DNA from: Streptomyces asiaticus
Lineage (GTDB): Bacteria > Actinomycetota > Actinomycetes > Streptomycetales > Streptomycetaceae
Reading direction: 5' to 3'
DNA length: 64,000 bases
Assembly: GCF_018138715.1 (NCBI RefSeq)
Contig: NZ_JAGSHX010000002.1
Location: 124,001-188,000, forward strand
Positions 16,179 through 24,445 of the stretch are shown here, in pieces. The position numbers and the translations under genes were made by a program. Positions within the stretch are counted from its first letter, which is position 1; every line of letters starts with the position of its first letter. The notes below the pieces were generated by a model that saw nothing but the letters and a program-made list of their open reading frames with translations, was not told where the DNA came from and did no database searches.

Positions 16179-17465
16179 CTAGCGGGGCAAAGCCTTCAGC
16201 GGGGTGCGGGTGAAGATCTCGATCTGCTCCTGCAAGCCGGCACCCGCCTCCGCAAGGGGAGAGTCGCGCAGCGCGAGATGGACCCGCTGTGTGCAGGTGA
16301 TGATGCCGTTGATCCGCTGCTCGGGGGCGAGGTCGAGTACCGGTGCGACGGCCTCAGCGGCTCCTTCCAGCTCTCCCGCCTGGATCCGTGCGATAGCCAG
16401 GGCGCTGCGGGAGCCGGCCTGGTCGCCGAATGCCCACTCGGGAGACGAGCTGTCCTCGTAGGCGTCTACCGCTCGCCTCGCGTAGTCGTCTGCTGCCGTC
16501 ACCTCGGATGGCAACCATGACAGAGCCTCTGCCGCGTAGTAGATCTGACGGGCCCGCCCGAAAGTGCACAGGCCGCCGAGCTCGTCGACCTCGTCTTCCT
16601 GCACGCTGTCCCAGGCGGCTTCGGCGCGTTCAATCGCTGCCCGTGCCGCGTTCGCGTTTCCGAGCGAGGCCCAGGCGCGGGCCTCGTTCATGGGCAGCCA
16701 CACGCTGGCGGTGTTGCTGGCGGCGAACTCGGCGCCGGACTGGGCGTAGCGGACGGATTCACGTGTCCGGCCAGCCCAGTACGAGACCAGGGACTGAAGA
16801 CCGCGGATCCATGCTCGCAGACCGTTGTGATCCGCGTTGTCCGCGCACACATAGGCTGTCCGCGCCTGAGTCAGGGCCGCATGGGGATCGGCCATGTCGT
16901 GCGAGGCTTTCGCGAGCAGGCCGCCCGTGACACCAGCGAGAAAATACAGCTGCCGGGCTTGCGCGGGGCGACGCTGTTGCTCCAACAGAGTGAAGACCGT
17001 GTCCTGTGTACCGATCAGATCCGGCAGCAGCTCGGACAGCGGTCGCTGCGGGTAGTCCAGCGCCAGGCGCTGAACATCCGCGTGTACCTGCTCCATGACA
17101 TCGGACGTGAGATCGGTCTGGCCTGCCGCAAGGGCGAAGCTTTTGGCTCGTCGTGCTGCCATTTCAATTAACTCCCGGTCCGCAGCGGGCTGTCCTGTGG
17201 CAAGGAGCAGCCCAGTGGGCTCGGCTGCCGCGAGGAGAACTTCACCGCTCCATGGGGCGAGAAGCTCGTTGAGCGGTTTGCCGAACATCGACTGAAGAAC
17301 ACGGCGCATGACTGGCGTGGTGTTTGTCCGCTCGCCACTGGCCAGGCGGCGCAGGTGCCGAGTGCTGAGCGTGACATTTTCACCCAGCTCCTTGGCGAGA
17401 CGATCGAACTCCCGAACGATCTCCTCGTAGGTGCGTGGCTGCTGGCGCAGCAGGCACTCCAACAT
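16179..17465 (-). CDS. XRE-like helix-turn-helix regulator with TPR-type C-terminus
   Basis: ATG at 17465 with AGGGAG about 12 nt upstream; an in-frame start at 17519 is possible. The N-terminus (YEEIVREFDRLAKELGENVTLSTRHLRRLASGERTNTTPVMRRVLQSMFG region) is the short HTH form common in Streptomyces regulators. The remaining 330 residues are helical TPR-like repeats (ALTQARTAYVCADNADHNGLRAW; ARAWASLGNANAARAAIERAE). Proteins of this architecture are abundant in Streptomyces and usually regulate a linked gene in response to an unknown ligand. The linked partner here is the GNAT gene downstream or the divergent small membrane gene upstream. Confidence 0.75.
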   Translation of the reverse strand: MLECLLRQQPRTYEEIVREFDRLAKELGENVTLSTRHLRRLASGERTNTTPVMRRVLQSMFGKPLNELLAPWSGEVLLAAAEPTGLLLATGQPAADRELIEMAARRAKSFALAAGQTDLTSDVMEQVHADVQRLALDYPQRPLSELLPDLIGTQDTVFTLLEQQRRPAQARQLYFLAGVTGGLLAKASHDMADPHAALTQARTAYVCADNADHNGLRAWIRGLQSLVSYWAGRTRESVRYAQSGAEFAASNTASVWLPMNEARAWASLGNANAARAAIERAEAAWDSVQEDEVDELGGLCTFGRARQIYYAAEALSWLPSEVTAADDYARRAVDAYEDSSSPEWAFGDQAGSRSALAIARIQAGELEGAAEAVAPVLDLAPEQRINGIITCTQRVHLALRDSPLAEAGAGLQEQIEIFTRTPLKALPR

Positions 17466-17721
17466 GGTGCGCGGCTCTCCCTGGCGAGCGTTGCCAGCCA
17501 CTGGTCCTCCCCGAGTCACAATCCGTGCTCTGCGCGACCAGTGTCATGCGGCGACGACGGCAAATCAGCAGAGCGAACGCCTTGGTCCGATAGTGGTCCG
17601 CTTCATGTCCTGGACTGGTCCAGGACGGGGCAGCTGCGGGACCTCGTCTGGTCATGCTCCCGCAATCCACGGTTGTGAACAGCGAATTCACGAGAGTCCG
17701 TTGAGCTGAGGAGGGGGCGCC

Positions 17722-17994
17722 ATGTCCGAGAAGCGGCATCTGGTGACCGACGCGCACGGCCGATCTCTCGACTTGATGTCTGTTGGCCAGGTACCCGCGG
17801 TGCCTGCTGAAGGTGGAACGCGTCGGCACAGAAGGCTTTCTGCCGTCGGTATCACTGGGGCGCTGGTAGGTGGCGCTGTCGGGATTGTGTTGATCATCGC
17901 GATCCGCGACATCGCTATGACGCTGGCGGGTACGGGTATCGGCGGTGTGATCCTTAAGGCCTTGCTGGCGCCGTCGAGTCGGCAGGAGCGGTGA
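17722..17994 (+). CDS. small membrane protein (90 aa)
   Basis: ATG with GAGGAGGGGG about 6 nt upstream. It has a basic N-terminal half (GGTRRHRRL) and a single or double hydrophobic stretch at about residues 40-80 (GITGALVGGAVGIVLIIAIRDI; LAGTGIGGVILKALL). It is divergent from the XRE/TPR gene. No family recognised. Confidence 0.6.
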   Translation: MSEKRHLVTDAHGRSLDLMSVGQVPAVPAEGGTRRHRRLSAVGITGALVGGAVGIVLIIAIRDIAMTLAGTGIGGVILKALLAPSSRQER

Positions 17995-18085
17995 GTTCCA
18001 TGTCCGTTCATGGACACCCAGCCGCGCCGAACTCTGCTGCTGCCTCCTTGTCGTATGGGGGCAGCAGCCGGTGATCAGTAAAGCG

Positions 18086-18769
18086 TCAGCCATCGAACTC
18101 GTAGTTCAGCACGCTGCTCGGCTGCCCGTCGTAGACGATGTGCGGCTCATCAGCCGTCGGCGGGTGGAACCGACCCGCGAACCTGAGCAGGTCTTCCTCG
18201 CTGAACTCGATCGAATTGGCATCGACCAGCGACTTCGCGTTGCGCTCCCGGATCCGCTCCCAGCGCACTTCATGAGGGACCGGCAGGTAGATCAGTATGG
18301 GGACGCCTCCGGCCTCCGTCACGGTCGCCGCCCACTGGGCACGTTCCTCTGGAGTCCAGAAGCCGTGGTCGACAACGACATCTCGCCCTGCTGCCAGGTG
18401 CTCCTGGAGCTCGAGGGCGATGTCCTTGAGCACGGGTGCCTCCCGGATGCGGAACTGACCGCGCGGGAAGTCCTGGCCGTAGTGGCCGTAGCGGCGGAAC
18501 ATCTCCTCATCAGGACAGAGGCGCACCAGCCCGGCCTGCTCAAGGGCGCGCGCCAGCGTCGTCTTGCCAGCGCCCGGCATCCCTGTCATGAGGATGGCCC
18601 GCGGCGCTGCCCCCGGTCGGTCGGGCAGGGCTTCGGAGATGCGGCTGATCTCGAATCGTCCTTCCAGGGTCAGAGTGTCGGTGTGCTCGGCATGCAGGAG
18701 CACACCGAGGTTGCGCTCAAGACGGTTGACGACAGTGTCGTCCAAGACGATGTCATCGCGCCGGGTCAC
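18086..18769 (-). CDS. P-loop kinase-like ATP-binding protein
   Basis: 227 residues. Walker A GMPGAGKTTLA lies near residue 63. A short acidic strand CPDEEMF follows, then a LID-like region with RDVVVDHGFWTPEERAQW and R-rich VRWERIRERNAKS. The layout fits small-molecule/nucleoside or zeta-toxin-like kinases of the AAA_33 group. The phosphate acceptor is unknown. The start codon overlaps the stop of the GntR gene by 4 nt, so regulator and kinase are one operon. Confidence 0.75.
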   Translation of the reverse strand: MTRRDDIVLDDTVVNRLERNLGVLLHAEHTDTLTLEGRFEISRISEALPDRPGAAPRAILMTGMPGAGKTTLARALEQAGLVRLCPDEEMFRRYGHYGQDFPRGQFRIREAPVLKDIALELQEHLAAGRDVVVDHGFWTPEERAQWAATVTEAGGVPILIYLPVPHEVRWERIRERNAKSLVDANSIEFSEEDLLRFAGRFHPPTADEPHIVYDGQPSSVLNYEFDG

Positions 18770-19533
18770 CGGACCTCCGAAGTGGTCCGCCGCGTGCGGC
18801 CGGGGGCTCCCAGGTCGACGCCGTACTCCAGTAGCTCGCCGTCGGCGTCCAAGAATCGCGCGGTCAGCACGAGGATCGCTGCGACTGTGCCGGCCTCCAG
18901 CTCCAGGAGCTCAAGGTCCTGGACAGTGGCAATGCGGGCGGTCTCCTCATCCTCGCGCTGCGCAACCCTGCGTCCGGTGGCTCGGGCAATCAGGTCGAGC
19001 GATAGCCCGCCCTTGAGGCGCTCGCTCTCAGCCAACTCGGGCAGTACCTGCGCGAACTCGGCTGGGATCCAGGACGTCGAGTGGGAGACGATGCCGTGAG
19101 AGTCCCGGTAGACACGGCTTCGACGGATCACATCGTCACCGCGAGTGATGCCGAGCACGTTCGCGATTTCTTCGGGGGCGGCAACGATGCCAGCGGTGTG
19201 GCCAGACGACTGCTCACCGACGCCCCACGACGACTTTGTCTTGCTGCTGCGGTCGTGGCGTTCGGAGCCGGAGGAGAGCGACACCGGGCGTCCCACGACC
19301 TCGGTACCCACACCTGGGATGCCCCGGACCAGCTTCTCCTCGCGCAGCAGCCGCATGGCCCTGTCGGCCGTGGCGGTACTGACCTTCCATTCATCGGCCA
19401 GGGCCTTGATGCTCGGCAGCAGGTTGCCCGGCGACAGCTTCCCGGAGCTGATGAGGTCGCGGTAGTGGCCCGCGATGCGCGCATACGGCGGCCGGTTGTC
19501 GGCTCGGGGTGGGCCGGGCATGTTCGCCTCCAT
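18766..19533 (-). CDS. GntR-family regulator (HutC/UTRA-like)
   Basis: ATG at 19533 begins MEANMPGPP; the frame upstream to 19827 lacks coding signal. The N-terminal GntR winged helix spans about residues 15-80 (YARIAGHYRDLISSGKLSPG; LPSIKALADEWKVSTATADRAMRLL). The C-terminal domain is UTRA-like (VIRRSRVYRDSHGIVSHSTSWIP; GSLSLDLI-like stretch; AAILVLTARFLDADGELLEYG). It probably represses its own operon from the direct repeats just upstream. The ligand could relate to the kinase substrate. Confidence 0.85.
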   Translation of the reverse strand: MEANMPGPPRADNRPPYARIAGHYRDLISSGKLSPGNLLPSIKALADEWKVSTATADRAMRLLREEKLVRGIPGVGTEVVGRPVSLSSGSERHDRSSKTKSSWGVGEQSSGHTAGIVAAPEEIANVLGITRGDDVIRRSRVYRDSHGIVSHSTSWIPAEFAQVLPELAESERLKGGLSLDLIARATGRRVAQREDEETARIATVQDLELLELEAGTVAAILVLTARFLDADGELLEYGVDLGAPGRTRRTTSEVR

Positions 19534-19540
19534 TCGCTTC

Positions 19541-19597
19541 CTAGATACCTCACTATACCGCTTGACACCTGAGGGTACCTGAGGCAACCTGAGGTAT
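19541..19597 (-). promoter_or_regulatory. GntR-operon promoter and ACCTGAGG direct repeats
   Basis: On the plus strand ACCTGAGG occurs three times with 11-bp spacing between about 19567 and 19595, next to TAGATACCTCACTATA. On the coding strand TATAGT near 19552 can serve as a -10 box. Helically phased repeats over the promoter are typical of autorepressor binding; the assignment to the adjacent GntR protein is inferred. Confidence 0.5.
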
Positions 19598-19856
19598 GTG
19601 ATCGACGGTGATCCTCTTGGAACACCGCGTAAGCGCACCGCAGCAGTCGCCACCTCGGTGGCCCCGGAGTCTTTGCACCATGAGGCACCACTAACTCCTC
19701 CGGGCCAGGGCCTTCGGCTCAAGGGCTGCTGCGCGAAGTCGCAGCGCTGATGCGTTGTCCGTCCTGCGGGACGCCGGCCTAGCCGTGCGTCCCGCAGCGG
19801 CGGAGAGAGCACCCGCGATTGATACACCCCGCCCGCTCCGTACGTGAGGAGTCCAT

Positions 19857-20477
19857 ATGTCTGCTGCTGCCGTTACCGAGCGCACCGCCAAGGAGCGTGT
19901 CCGCCGTACCCGTTCCCGCGGCCGCAACGAGCTTGCCCCGCTGCGTGTTTCCCAGATTGCCGTGCACGAGTACGACCTGGACCCGGCCTGCATCTCCCTG
20001 GTGTGCCCGTCCTGTCGTACCTGGGTTCCGATCAGTCGTCCGAACGGGCGGCCTGGACGGACTCGGTTGGTGCCACACGACACGGAGAGGGCAGGCACGG
20101 CCGATCCGACCTACTGCACGGACGGCAGCCACCGGCGCGTGATCATCGACGTAGAGGTCGAGCGGTGGCGGCGACGTATGGAGGAAGGCGTCTCGGAGAC
20201 CGACGGGCGCCGCTCGAACCGCGTCACGCGGAAACCGAAGGTCACGCCCGCGCCAGCCCTCACTCAGATCGCGGCTCAGAAGCAGACCGCGACGACGGAG
20301 GATGAGCCGGGCGATGGCCGGCCGCTGTGGCTGCTGCGCGAGATGAAGTGGGCCTCGACAGAACCGGCGGTCCGCGAGACCGACGCCCGGCGTGCCCAGC
20401 GTCCCGCTGGTGACGTCCCGCAGGCCGGTCCTCCGGTCCCGCTCGCCACCCTTCGCCCCAAGCGCCCGATGCGCTGA
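19857..20477 (+). CDS. hypothetical plasmid protein with Zn-ribbon-like Cys pair
   Basis: ATG with GAGGAG about 7 nt upstream. The N-terminal half is basic, with a CPSC motif (ISLVCPSCRTWVPI) and a later C/H pair (YCTDGSHRR), consistent with a small metal-binding fold. The C-terminal half is Pro/Ala-rich and ends in basic residues. Similar proteins are found as unnamed genes on Streptomyces plasmids. A strong hairpin terminator follows directly. Confidence 0.6.
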   Translation: MSAAAVTERTAKERVRRTRSRGRNELAPLRVSQIAVHEYDLDPACISLVCPSCRTWVPISRPNGRPGRTRLVPHDTERAGTADPTYCTDGSHRRVIIDVEVERWRRRMEEGVSETDGRRSNRVTRKPKVTPAPALTQIAAQKQTATTEDEPGDGRPLWLLREMKWASTEPAVRETDARRAQRPAGDVPQAGPPVPLATLRPKRPMR

Positions 20478-20497
20478 ATCGCCCTGCACGAACGACC

Positions 20498-20538
20498 CGG
20501 CCCCGGCCATCCCGAGTGATCGGGGGTGGCCGGGGCCG
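20498..20538 (+). terminator. hairpin terminator
   Basis: A 12-bp perfect inverted repeat CGGCCCCGGCCA / TGGCCGGGGCCG lies 20 nt after the stop codon at 20477. A near-copy of this hairpin ends the next region at 21389-21432. Confidence 0.8.
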
Positions 20539-20800
20539 CGGCTGTTCGTATGGCAGTCAGCAGTGCCCGAGGGTGTGGGATGGTCGTCTCCGGGGCTGAT
20601 TCAGCAACTGGATTTGGTTGGGTCGGCGGGTGCAGGGATTTTGCGTCTGTGGTCAGTGATTGCTGTGAGGCGGGCGTGTTTCTTGTCTGTTTTGCCCAGT
20701 GGGGAGGGTTGTTTGGTGGGGCTGGAATCCTGACCAGGGCTTTACTGGAATTTGCATGCTTGTTTGCCGTGAAAGGCGGCGTTGAGTGTTTGAGCGTTAA

Positions 20801-20835
20801 GTTGCCGCCGTCGGTTAGAGCTCGACGGCGGCAAC
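20801..20835 (-). terminator. hairpin terminator of the secreted-protein gene
   Basis: A 13-bp perfect stem GTTGCCGCCGTCG / CGACGGCGGCAAC with a 9-nt loop, 12 nt after the stop of the minus-strand gene. The 320 bp to its left, back to the previous terminator, contain no gene I can support. Confidence 0.8.
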
Positions 20836-20847
20836 TTCCCGTATCGC

Positions 20848-21234
20848 TTACGGATAGCAGTCGGAACTGGTGCTGATCCGCACCCCGTTGGGGTACACGT
20901 TGGCGCCGTACAAACTCCTGAGGTCCCAGATCGTGTTGGGCTGCCCTTCACCCAGGCAGCTGGTCTGGCCGTTGCTGTAGCGGATGTATGCGACGTCGTC
21001 GTTGCGGGTGTTTACTGCGTAGTAGATGTCGGTTCGGGAGAACGACTGCCACCCGGAGGTGACGTCCTGGAACTGTCCGACTTTCGTCTTGGACGCGGTG
21101 TAGAAACAGACCTTCGGGTAGTCGCAGCCGAGAGCGGCAGCTTGTGCTGGTCCGCCGGTTGTCAGCACAGCAGCGGCGCTCAGGAGCCCAGCACACCCGA
21201 ACACTCCTAATGATCTCTTGATGCCCTTGAACAT
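20848..21234 (-). CDS. small secreted protein, peptidase-inhibitor I36-like
   Basis: ATG at 21234 with GGGGG about 6 nt upstream; the longer frame to 21372 is rejected. A Sec signal peptide covers residues 1-32 (basic MFKGIKR, hydrophobic core, ending GGPAQA). The mature part of about 95 residues has Cys pairs (GCDYPKVCFYTA; QTSCLG; SSDCYP) and repeated aromatic strands like the compact I36/SMPI fold. The signal peptide is clear, but the inhibitor function is only suggested. Somewhat AT-richer promoter region upstream. Confidence 0.7.
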   Translation of the reverse strand: MFKGIKRSLGVFGCAGLLSAAAVLTTGGPAQAAALGCDYPKVCFYTASKTKVGQFQDVTSGWQSFSRTDIYYAVNTRNDDVAYIRYSNGQTSCLGEGQPNTIWDLRSLYGANVYPNGVRISTSSDCYP

Positions 21235-21388
21235 AAATCCCCCCATCTCTTCGGTGTTGGGCGAATTCAATTTAGCGAATGCCGCTTCAATGCTGAGAGG
21301 GGGAATTCTGGCCAAGCTTGGGATCCAAGCGCCGTGACCGACCTGCGGGCAGCGGTCACGGCGGCCTGACAACTGTTCCTACCAGCGA

Positions 21389-21432
21389 CCACGGCCCCGG
21401 CCACTCCGTACGCGGGGTGGCCGGGGCCGTGG
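21389..21432. terminator. hairpin terminator
   Basis: A 15-bp perfect stem CCACGGCCCCGGCCA / TGGCCGGGGCCGTGG. It stands between the leftward secreted-protein promoter region and the next rightward gene and closely resembles the hairpin at 20498-20538. Confidence 0.75.
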
Positions 21433-21476
21433 CTGCTCGTACGACGGCTACTCGTACGGACAGCCCGCAAAACGAT

Positions 21477-21507
21477 GACGGCCCCGGGATTGCGCCCCGG
21501 GGCCGTC
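21477..21507. terminator. hairpin terminator
   Basis: A 12-bp inverted repeat GACGGCCCCGGG / CCCGGGGCCGTC with an 8-nt loop, just ahead of the next rightward gene. Two strong hairpins in 120 bp insulate this gene from upstream transcription. Confidence 0.7.
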
Positions 21508-21542
21508 GTCGGTCGCCAACTCGGTGGAGAGAGGAATCGACC

Positions 21543-21929
21543 TTGCGAACCATCATGACAGCTCCCCCGCCTCCTCGCGTACACGCGGGAGATAGCGACC
21601 CGAGCATCCCGGAGACGCTGCACCGTGTCCGGCGGGATTGCCAGGAGTCCCCGCTCATCCCCACGGTCCCCGGACTGTGCGTTCGGCGCCACGTCCGCGG
21701 AGTCGTCGCCCGGATGGCCGCCTCGGCCATCACGCTCGGCGCCGAGCGTGAGCTGGTTGGCAGGCAGATCCGGTGCCACATCGAGAAGGGCTGCTCCTGT
21801 GGGCCGAACGACAAATGCAGGCACCCCCACCCCGTGCCTCCCCAGACCGCCGCTTCCGCGAACGACGGCGACAGCGACCTGGACATGGCCAGGGAACTGC
21901 TCCAGGTCCGGGCGGGAGGTGGCCGGTGA
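21543..21929 (+). CDS. hypothetical protein, Cys/His-containing
   Basis: A TTG start at 21543 is preferred because GAGAGAGG lies 7 nt upstream; an ATG four codons later is the alternative. The helical middle (VRGVVARMAASAITLGAERELVG) is followed by a Cys/His cluster (RCHIEKGCSCGPNDKCRHPHP) that could bind metal. The stop overlaps the next start (GTGA). Unnamed plasmid-type gene. Confidence 0.55.
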   Translation: MRTIMTAPPPPRVHAGDSDPSIPETLHRVRRDCQESPLIPTVPGLCVRRHVRGVVARMAASAITLGAERELVGRQIRCHIEKGCSCGPNDKCRHPHPVPPQTAASANDGDSDLDMARELLQVRAGGGR

Positions 21930-22039
21930 AGGTGAATGCCGTGATCAGCTTCGTCACCAGCCTTACCGATGAGGAGTGGGAGGAGCTGAGGAGGAAGAAC
22001 GCCGAGCAGAACAGGCGCTCGGAGAACAACCGGCACTGA
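21926..22039 (+). CDS. 37-residue helical microprotein
   Basis: A GTG start overlaps the upstream TGA by 2 nt, so translation is coupled. The product is VKVNAVISF followed by an amphipathic acidic/basic helix (TDEEWEELRRKNAEQNRR). No family assigned; it is supported by overlap and codon use only. Confidence 0.5.
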   Translation: MKVNAVISFVTSLTDEEWEELRRKNAEQNRRSENNRH

Positions 22040-22098
22040 GGAAAGCGGCTGCGGGCCCGCGGAAGGTCACCCCACGGGGCGAGATCACCGTGGGCCCG

Positions 22099-22145
22099 CC
22101 CGCTCCCCTGGCCGCATGACCTGCTCGTGCGGCCAGGGGAGCGGG
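22099..22145 (+). terminator. very strong hairpin terminator
   Basis: An 18-bp perfect GC-rich stem (arms 22099-22116 and 22128-22145, 11-nt loop) about 60 nt after the microprotein stop. Confidence 0.85.
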
Positions 22146-22164
22146 ATCCTGCTCCAACTCCGAA

Positions 22165-22198
22165 GCGGCGCCCAGGGCTTAGGCCCCCTGAGCGCCGC
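22165..22198. terminator. hairpin, probable terminator
   Basis: GCGGCGC-CCAGGG pairs with CCCTG-AGCGCCGC, one mismatch, 20 nt beyond the previous hairpin. It could belong to terminator tandem or to the 5' leader of the next small gene. Confidence 0.5.
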
Positions 22199-22233
22199 GG
22201 TACAGGCCATACCACTGGTGAGAGGCAACCTGT

Positions 22234-22392
22234 ATGTACACCATCGCACACCTGGCCGTCCTTGCCATGGCCGACCAGGACCTGGAGGACTACCGCAAGG
22301 CTCAGGAGGAGCGGGAGGCCCGCGAGGCGGCGGCCCGGAACCAGCGGGCGCATGGCCAGGTCCACGGAAACACAGCAGGGGGCAGTCGATAG
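22234..22392 (+). CDS. 52-residue hypothetical protein
   Basis: ATG with GAGAGG about 10 nt upstream. A short hydrophobic N-terminus (MYTIAHLAVLAMADQ) is followed by a charged helix (DLEDYRKAQEEREAREAAARN) and a Gly/His tail. Codon bias is good. Isolated between terminators. No family recognised. Confidence 0.5.
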   Translation: MYTIAHLAVLAMADQDLEDYRKAQEEREAREAAARNQRAHGQVHGNTAGGSR

Positions 22393-22400
22393 GCGCGGGT

Positions 22401-22517
22401 ATGCCGACGCTGTCCGATCGGACGGTGAAGGCCGCCGCCACGTTCGTGACTCCACCGATGGCCAGTTGCCCACCGGCGCGTGCTCCGCACCGCGCCGAGC
22501 TCCCGGACATCACCTGA
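22401..22517 (+). CDS. possible 38-residue protein
   Basis: ATG nine bases after the previous stop and a frame closing just before a strong hairpin. The product (MPTLSDRTVKAAATFVTPP...) is plausible but short and lacks a clear ribosome site. Low-confidence call. Confidence 0.3.
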   Translation: MPTLSDRTVKAAATFVTPPMASCPPARAPHRAELPDIT

Positions 22518-22525
22518 GCACAATC

Positions 22526-22565
22526 GCGCTGCCCTCGCTCCTTCTCCCAGGAGCGAGGGCAGCGC
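22526..22565 (+). terminator. very strong hairpin terminator
   Basis: A 17-bp perfect stem (arms 22526-22542 and 22549-22565, 6-nt loop) immediately after the small gene pair. Confidence 0.85.
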
Positions 22566-22584
22566 CCTACCCACCGCATCCCTT

Positions 22585-22803
22585 GTGACCATCGCCGACA
22601 TAGCTTGGGCCACGCAATCGGCTGCCGCGAACGTCGTCGCCGCGCGAGGTCTGAAAAGCCCGGCCGCCATAGCCCTGCTGATCACCGCTGCCACGGCGGC
22701 GAGCGCGGCAATGGACGCCGACCACCCCGTTCACGCCATCTACCCGCCTCGAGGGACTCCGCGTGGGCGCACACAGCCCCGCGACGACGCCGAAACCGCG
22801 TGA
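22585..22803 (+). CDS. hypothetical Ala-rich protein (72 aa)
   Basis: The GTG at 22585 is chosen because any earlier start would have to read through the terminator hairpin. There is no good ribosome site, so initiation may be leaderless-like. The product is VTIADIAWATQSAAANVVAARG followed by an Ala-rich possible membrane segment (AAIALLITAATAASAAMDA) and a Pro/Arg tail. Family unknown. Confidence 0.4.
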   Translation: MTIADIAWATQSAAANVVAARGLKSPAAIALLITAATAASAAMDADHPVHAIYPPRGTPRGRTQPRDDAETA

Positions 22804-22831
22804 TCCCCGCTCACCGAGAGGACCTTTGACG

Positions 22832-23128
22832 TTGAAGAGCATCCCCTTGCCGTCTGCTGACGACGAGATCGGCCCGCGCCGCCTCGGCGCCATCTACCAG
22901 AACGTCGACGGCCGCTTCGAAGTCCTGGCCCTGATCAGGGACCCGCTCAGGGCGGCGGCGCTCCTGGGCCGTGCCGGTGCGCGGTGGGCGGTGATCGTGC
23001 GCGACACGCTGCGCCCTGACGGGCAGCCGTTCCCGGTCGGGTCGGCCTGGACCGACTCCGACTATCTGATCCGGCCTGGCAAAGCCGACTCCAGCTCGAT
23101 CGCGGGCGCTTTCACCCGTGCCGCTTGA
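22832..23128 (+). CDS. hypothetical protein (about 98 aa)
   Basis: TTG at 22832 with GAGAGGA about 10 nt upstream; TTG at 22826 is also possible. The compact sequence has regular strands and helices (GAIYQNVDGRFEVLALIRDP; AALLGRAGARWAVIVRDTLRP; GSAWTDSDYLI). Such genes occur beside Wbl genes on Streptomyces plasmids, but the role is unknown. Confidence 0.55.
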   Translation: MKSIPLPSADDEIGPRRLGAIYQNVDGRFEVLALIRDPLRAAALLGRAGARWAVIVRDTLRPDGQPFPVGSAWTDSDYLIRPGKADSSSIAGAFTRAA

Positions 23129-23249
23129 CGAGGCACCGGGACGTCCGTCCCGCTGCGGCCAGTCGGCCACCGCGTCACCGACATCCACCCGCCCACCGGC
23201 AACCAGCGCGACAGCGGGACCCGTTGACACACGCATCCAGGGAGGATCC

Positions 23250-23564
23250 GTGAAGCACATTGTGCGCACCACCTTCGCCTCGAGCCTCGCCTCGGACGAC
23301 AGCGACCGTGATTTCCGGACCAGCGGGGCCTGCCGGAAGGAGGAGCCGGACCTGTTCTTCCCGATCGGCAACACCGGCCCTGCCCTGCTGCAGATCGAGG
23401 AAGCCAAGGCCGTGTGCCGCCGCTGCCCGGTCATGGAGACCTGCCTCCAGTGGGCGCTGGACACCAACCAGCACTACGGCGTCTGGGGCGGCATGAGCGA
23501 GGACGAGCGGCGCGCACTGAAGCGTCGCGCCGCCCGCAAACGCGCCCACAACGCCAGCGCCTGA
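23250..23564 (+). CDS. WhiB-like (Wbl) iron-sulfur regulator
   Basis: GTG directly after GGAGGATCC. The 104-residue product has the four Wbl cysteines (C28, C56, C59, C65) in the pattern C-x27-CRRC-x5-C. It also has the GVWGG turn at 77-81 and a basic C-terminal tail (ALKRRAARKRAHN). Wbl proteins bind a 4Fe-4S cluster and act with sigma factors. Plasmid-borne copies such as this may modulate host development or transfer genes. Acquired only by actinobacteria and their phages/plasmids, so it also fixes the host group. Confidence 0.9.
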   Translation: MKHIVRTTFASSLASDDSDRDFRTSGACRKEEPDLFFPIGNTGPALLQIEEAKAVCRRCPVMETCLQWALDTNQHYGVWGGMSEDERRALKRRAARKRAHNASA

Positions 23565-23718
23565 CCGCAGCCCTGCGCTGCCCGGGCGTCACCGGTCCGG
23601 CCTCTGTTCCGGTCCGGTGACGGCGGAGAACGCAGGGACAGCACTCAGCAGCCGATCACTCGATCCCGCTGCTGTCCGGTCCACACCTCAACCTGCACCG
23701 CATTCAAGGGAGATCACC

Positions 23719-23937
23719 ATGGCAACGCCCGCTTGCCCGCACACGCCGCCGTGCCCGTCAGCCGACAGCCCCGACCGTGAGGCCGCCCACCTGGTGGCTC
23801 ACCACCCGGAGCAAGGTTGGAGCCTGCTGTGCAACGGCGTCCTGGTCTTCGAGGACACCGGCGAGCTGCTGCCTGACAACAGCGTTGTCGCCCCGCACCG
23901 GTCGCCCAGTTGCGAGCACATCGCCGCAACTGCCTGA
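23719..23937 (+). CDS. DUF5999-family small protein
   Basis: ATG with AAGGGAG about 8 nt upstream. It has a Cys-containing N-terminus (CPHTPPCPSADSPDREAA) and the DUF5999-like core (HHPEQGWSLLCNGVLVFEDTGELLPDN). These 60-70 residue proteins are common in Streptomyces chromosomes and plasmids and have no known function. Complete. Confidence 0.75.
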   Translation: MATPACPHTPPCPSADSPDREAAHLVAHHPEQGWSLLCNGVLVFEDTGELLPDNSVVAPHRSPSCEHIAATA

Positions 23938-24114
23938 AGCGGCGACTTCGAGCAGGCATGACGGCTGGCGATCCCGTCCGGCGGGAGCGCCAGCCAACTT
24001 TCTGCCCGCGCCGCAACACCATCTCGCGTCGGCCGCCCGTGCCTCGGGTGGCCGTGTTGTTCCGTCTGCTGCTCCTGGCGACAGTCCAGGAGCGATACCT
24101 CGAAGGAGTCCTCG

Positions 24115-24312
24115 ATGGCCGGGATATTTGCCCGTCTGACCAGCCCGTTGCGCCACATCGACGCTGACCCGGACCAGCTGGTCCTGGAGGCGTACCGGCT
24201 GCTCCAGGACGCCACAAAGAACCAGGGCGTCTGGGCGGCGATGACCGCGTACACCGGCATGGCGAGCGTGAAGATCCAGATCGCCCAGTACCTCAAGGAG
24301 CACCGCGACTGA
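24115..24312 (+). CDS. hypothetical protein (65 aa)
   Basis: ATG preceded by AAGGAG about 8 nt upstream. The product is helical (DQLVLEAYRLLQDATKNQGVW; ASVKIQIAQYLKEHRD) and not membrane-bound. It lies just before the transfer operon. A copy of the TCCCG-N5-CGGGA dyad lies upstream at 23972-23986 and could be its operator. No family recognised. Confidence 0.6.
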   Translation: MAGIFARLTSPLRHIDADPDQLVLEAYRLLQDATKNQGVWAAMTAYTGMASVKIQIAQYLKEHRD

Positions 24313-24445
24313 CCTTGCCTGGGACCACTCGCCGCGGCCCCGGCCGGAGTTGCTCTCCGTTGCGGGGCCGGCGGTTCTCCCGCTTCGCCACGACTGCCTG
24401 GGCCGTGGCGGGGTCGGAGAGCCGGAACGGCTCGGCAAAGAGAAA

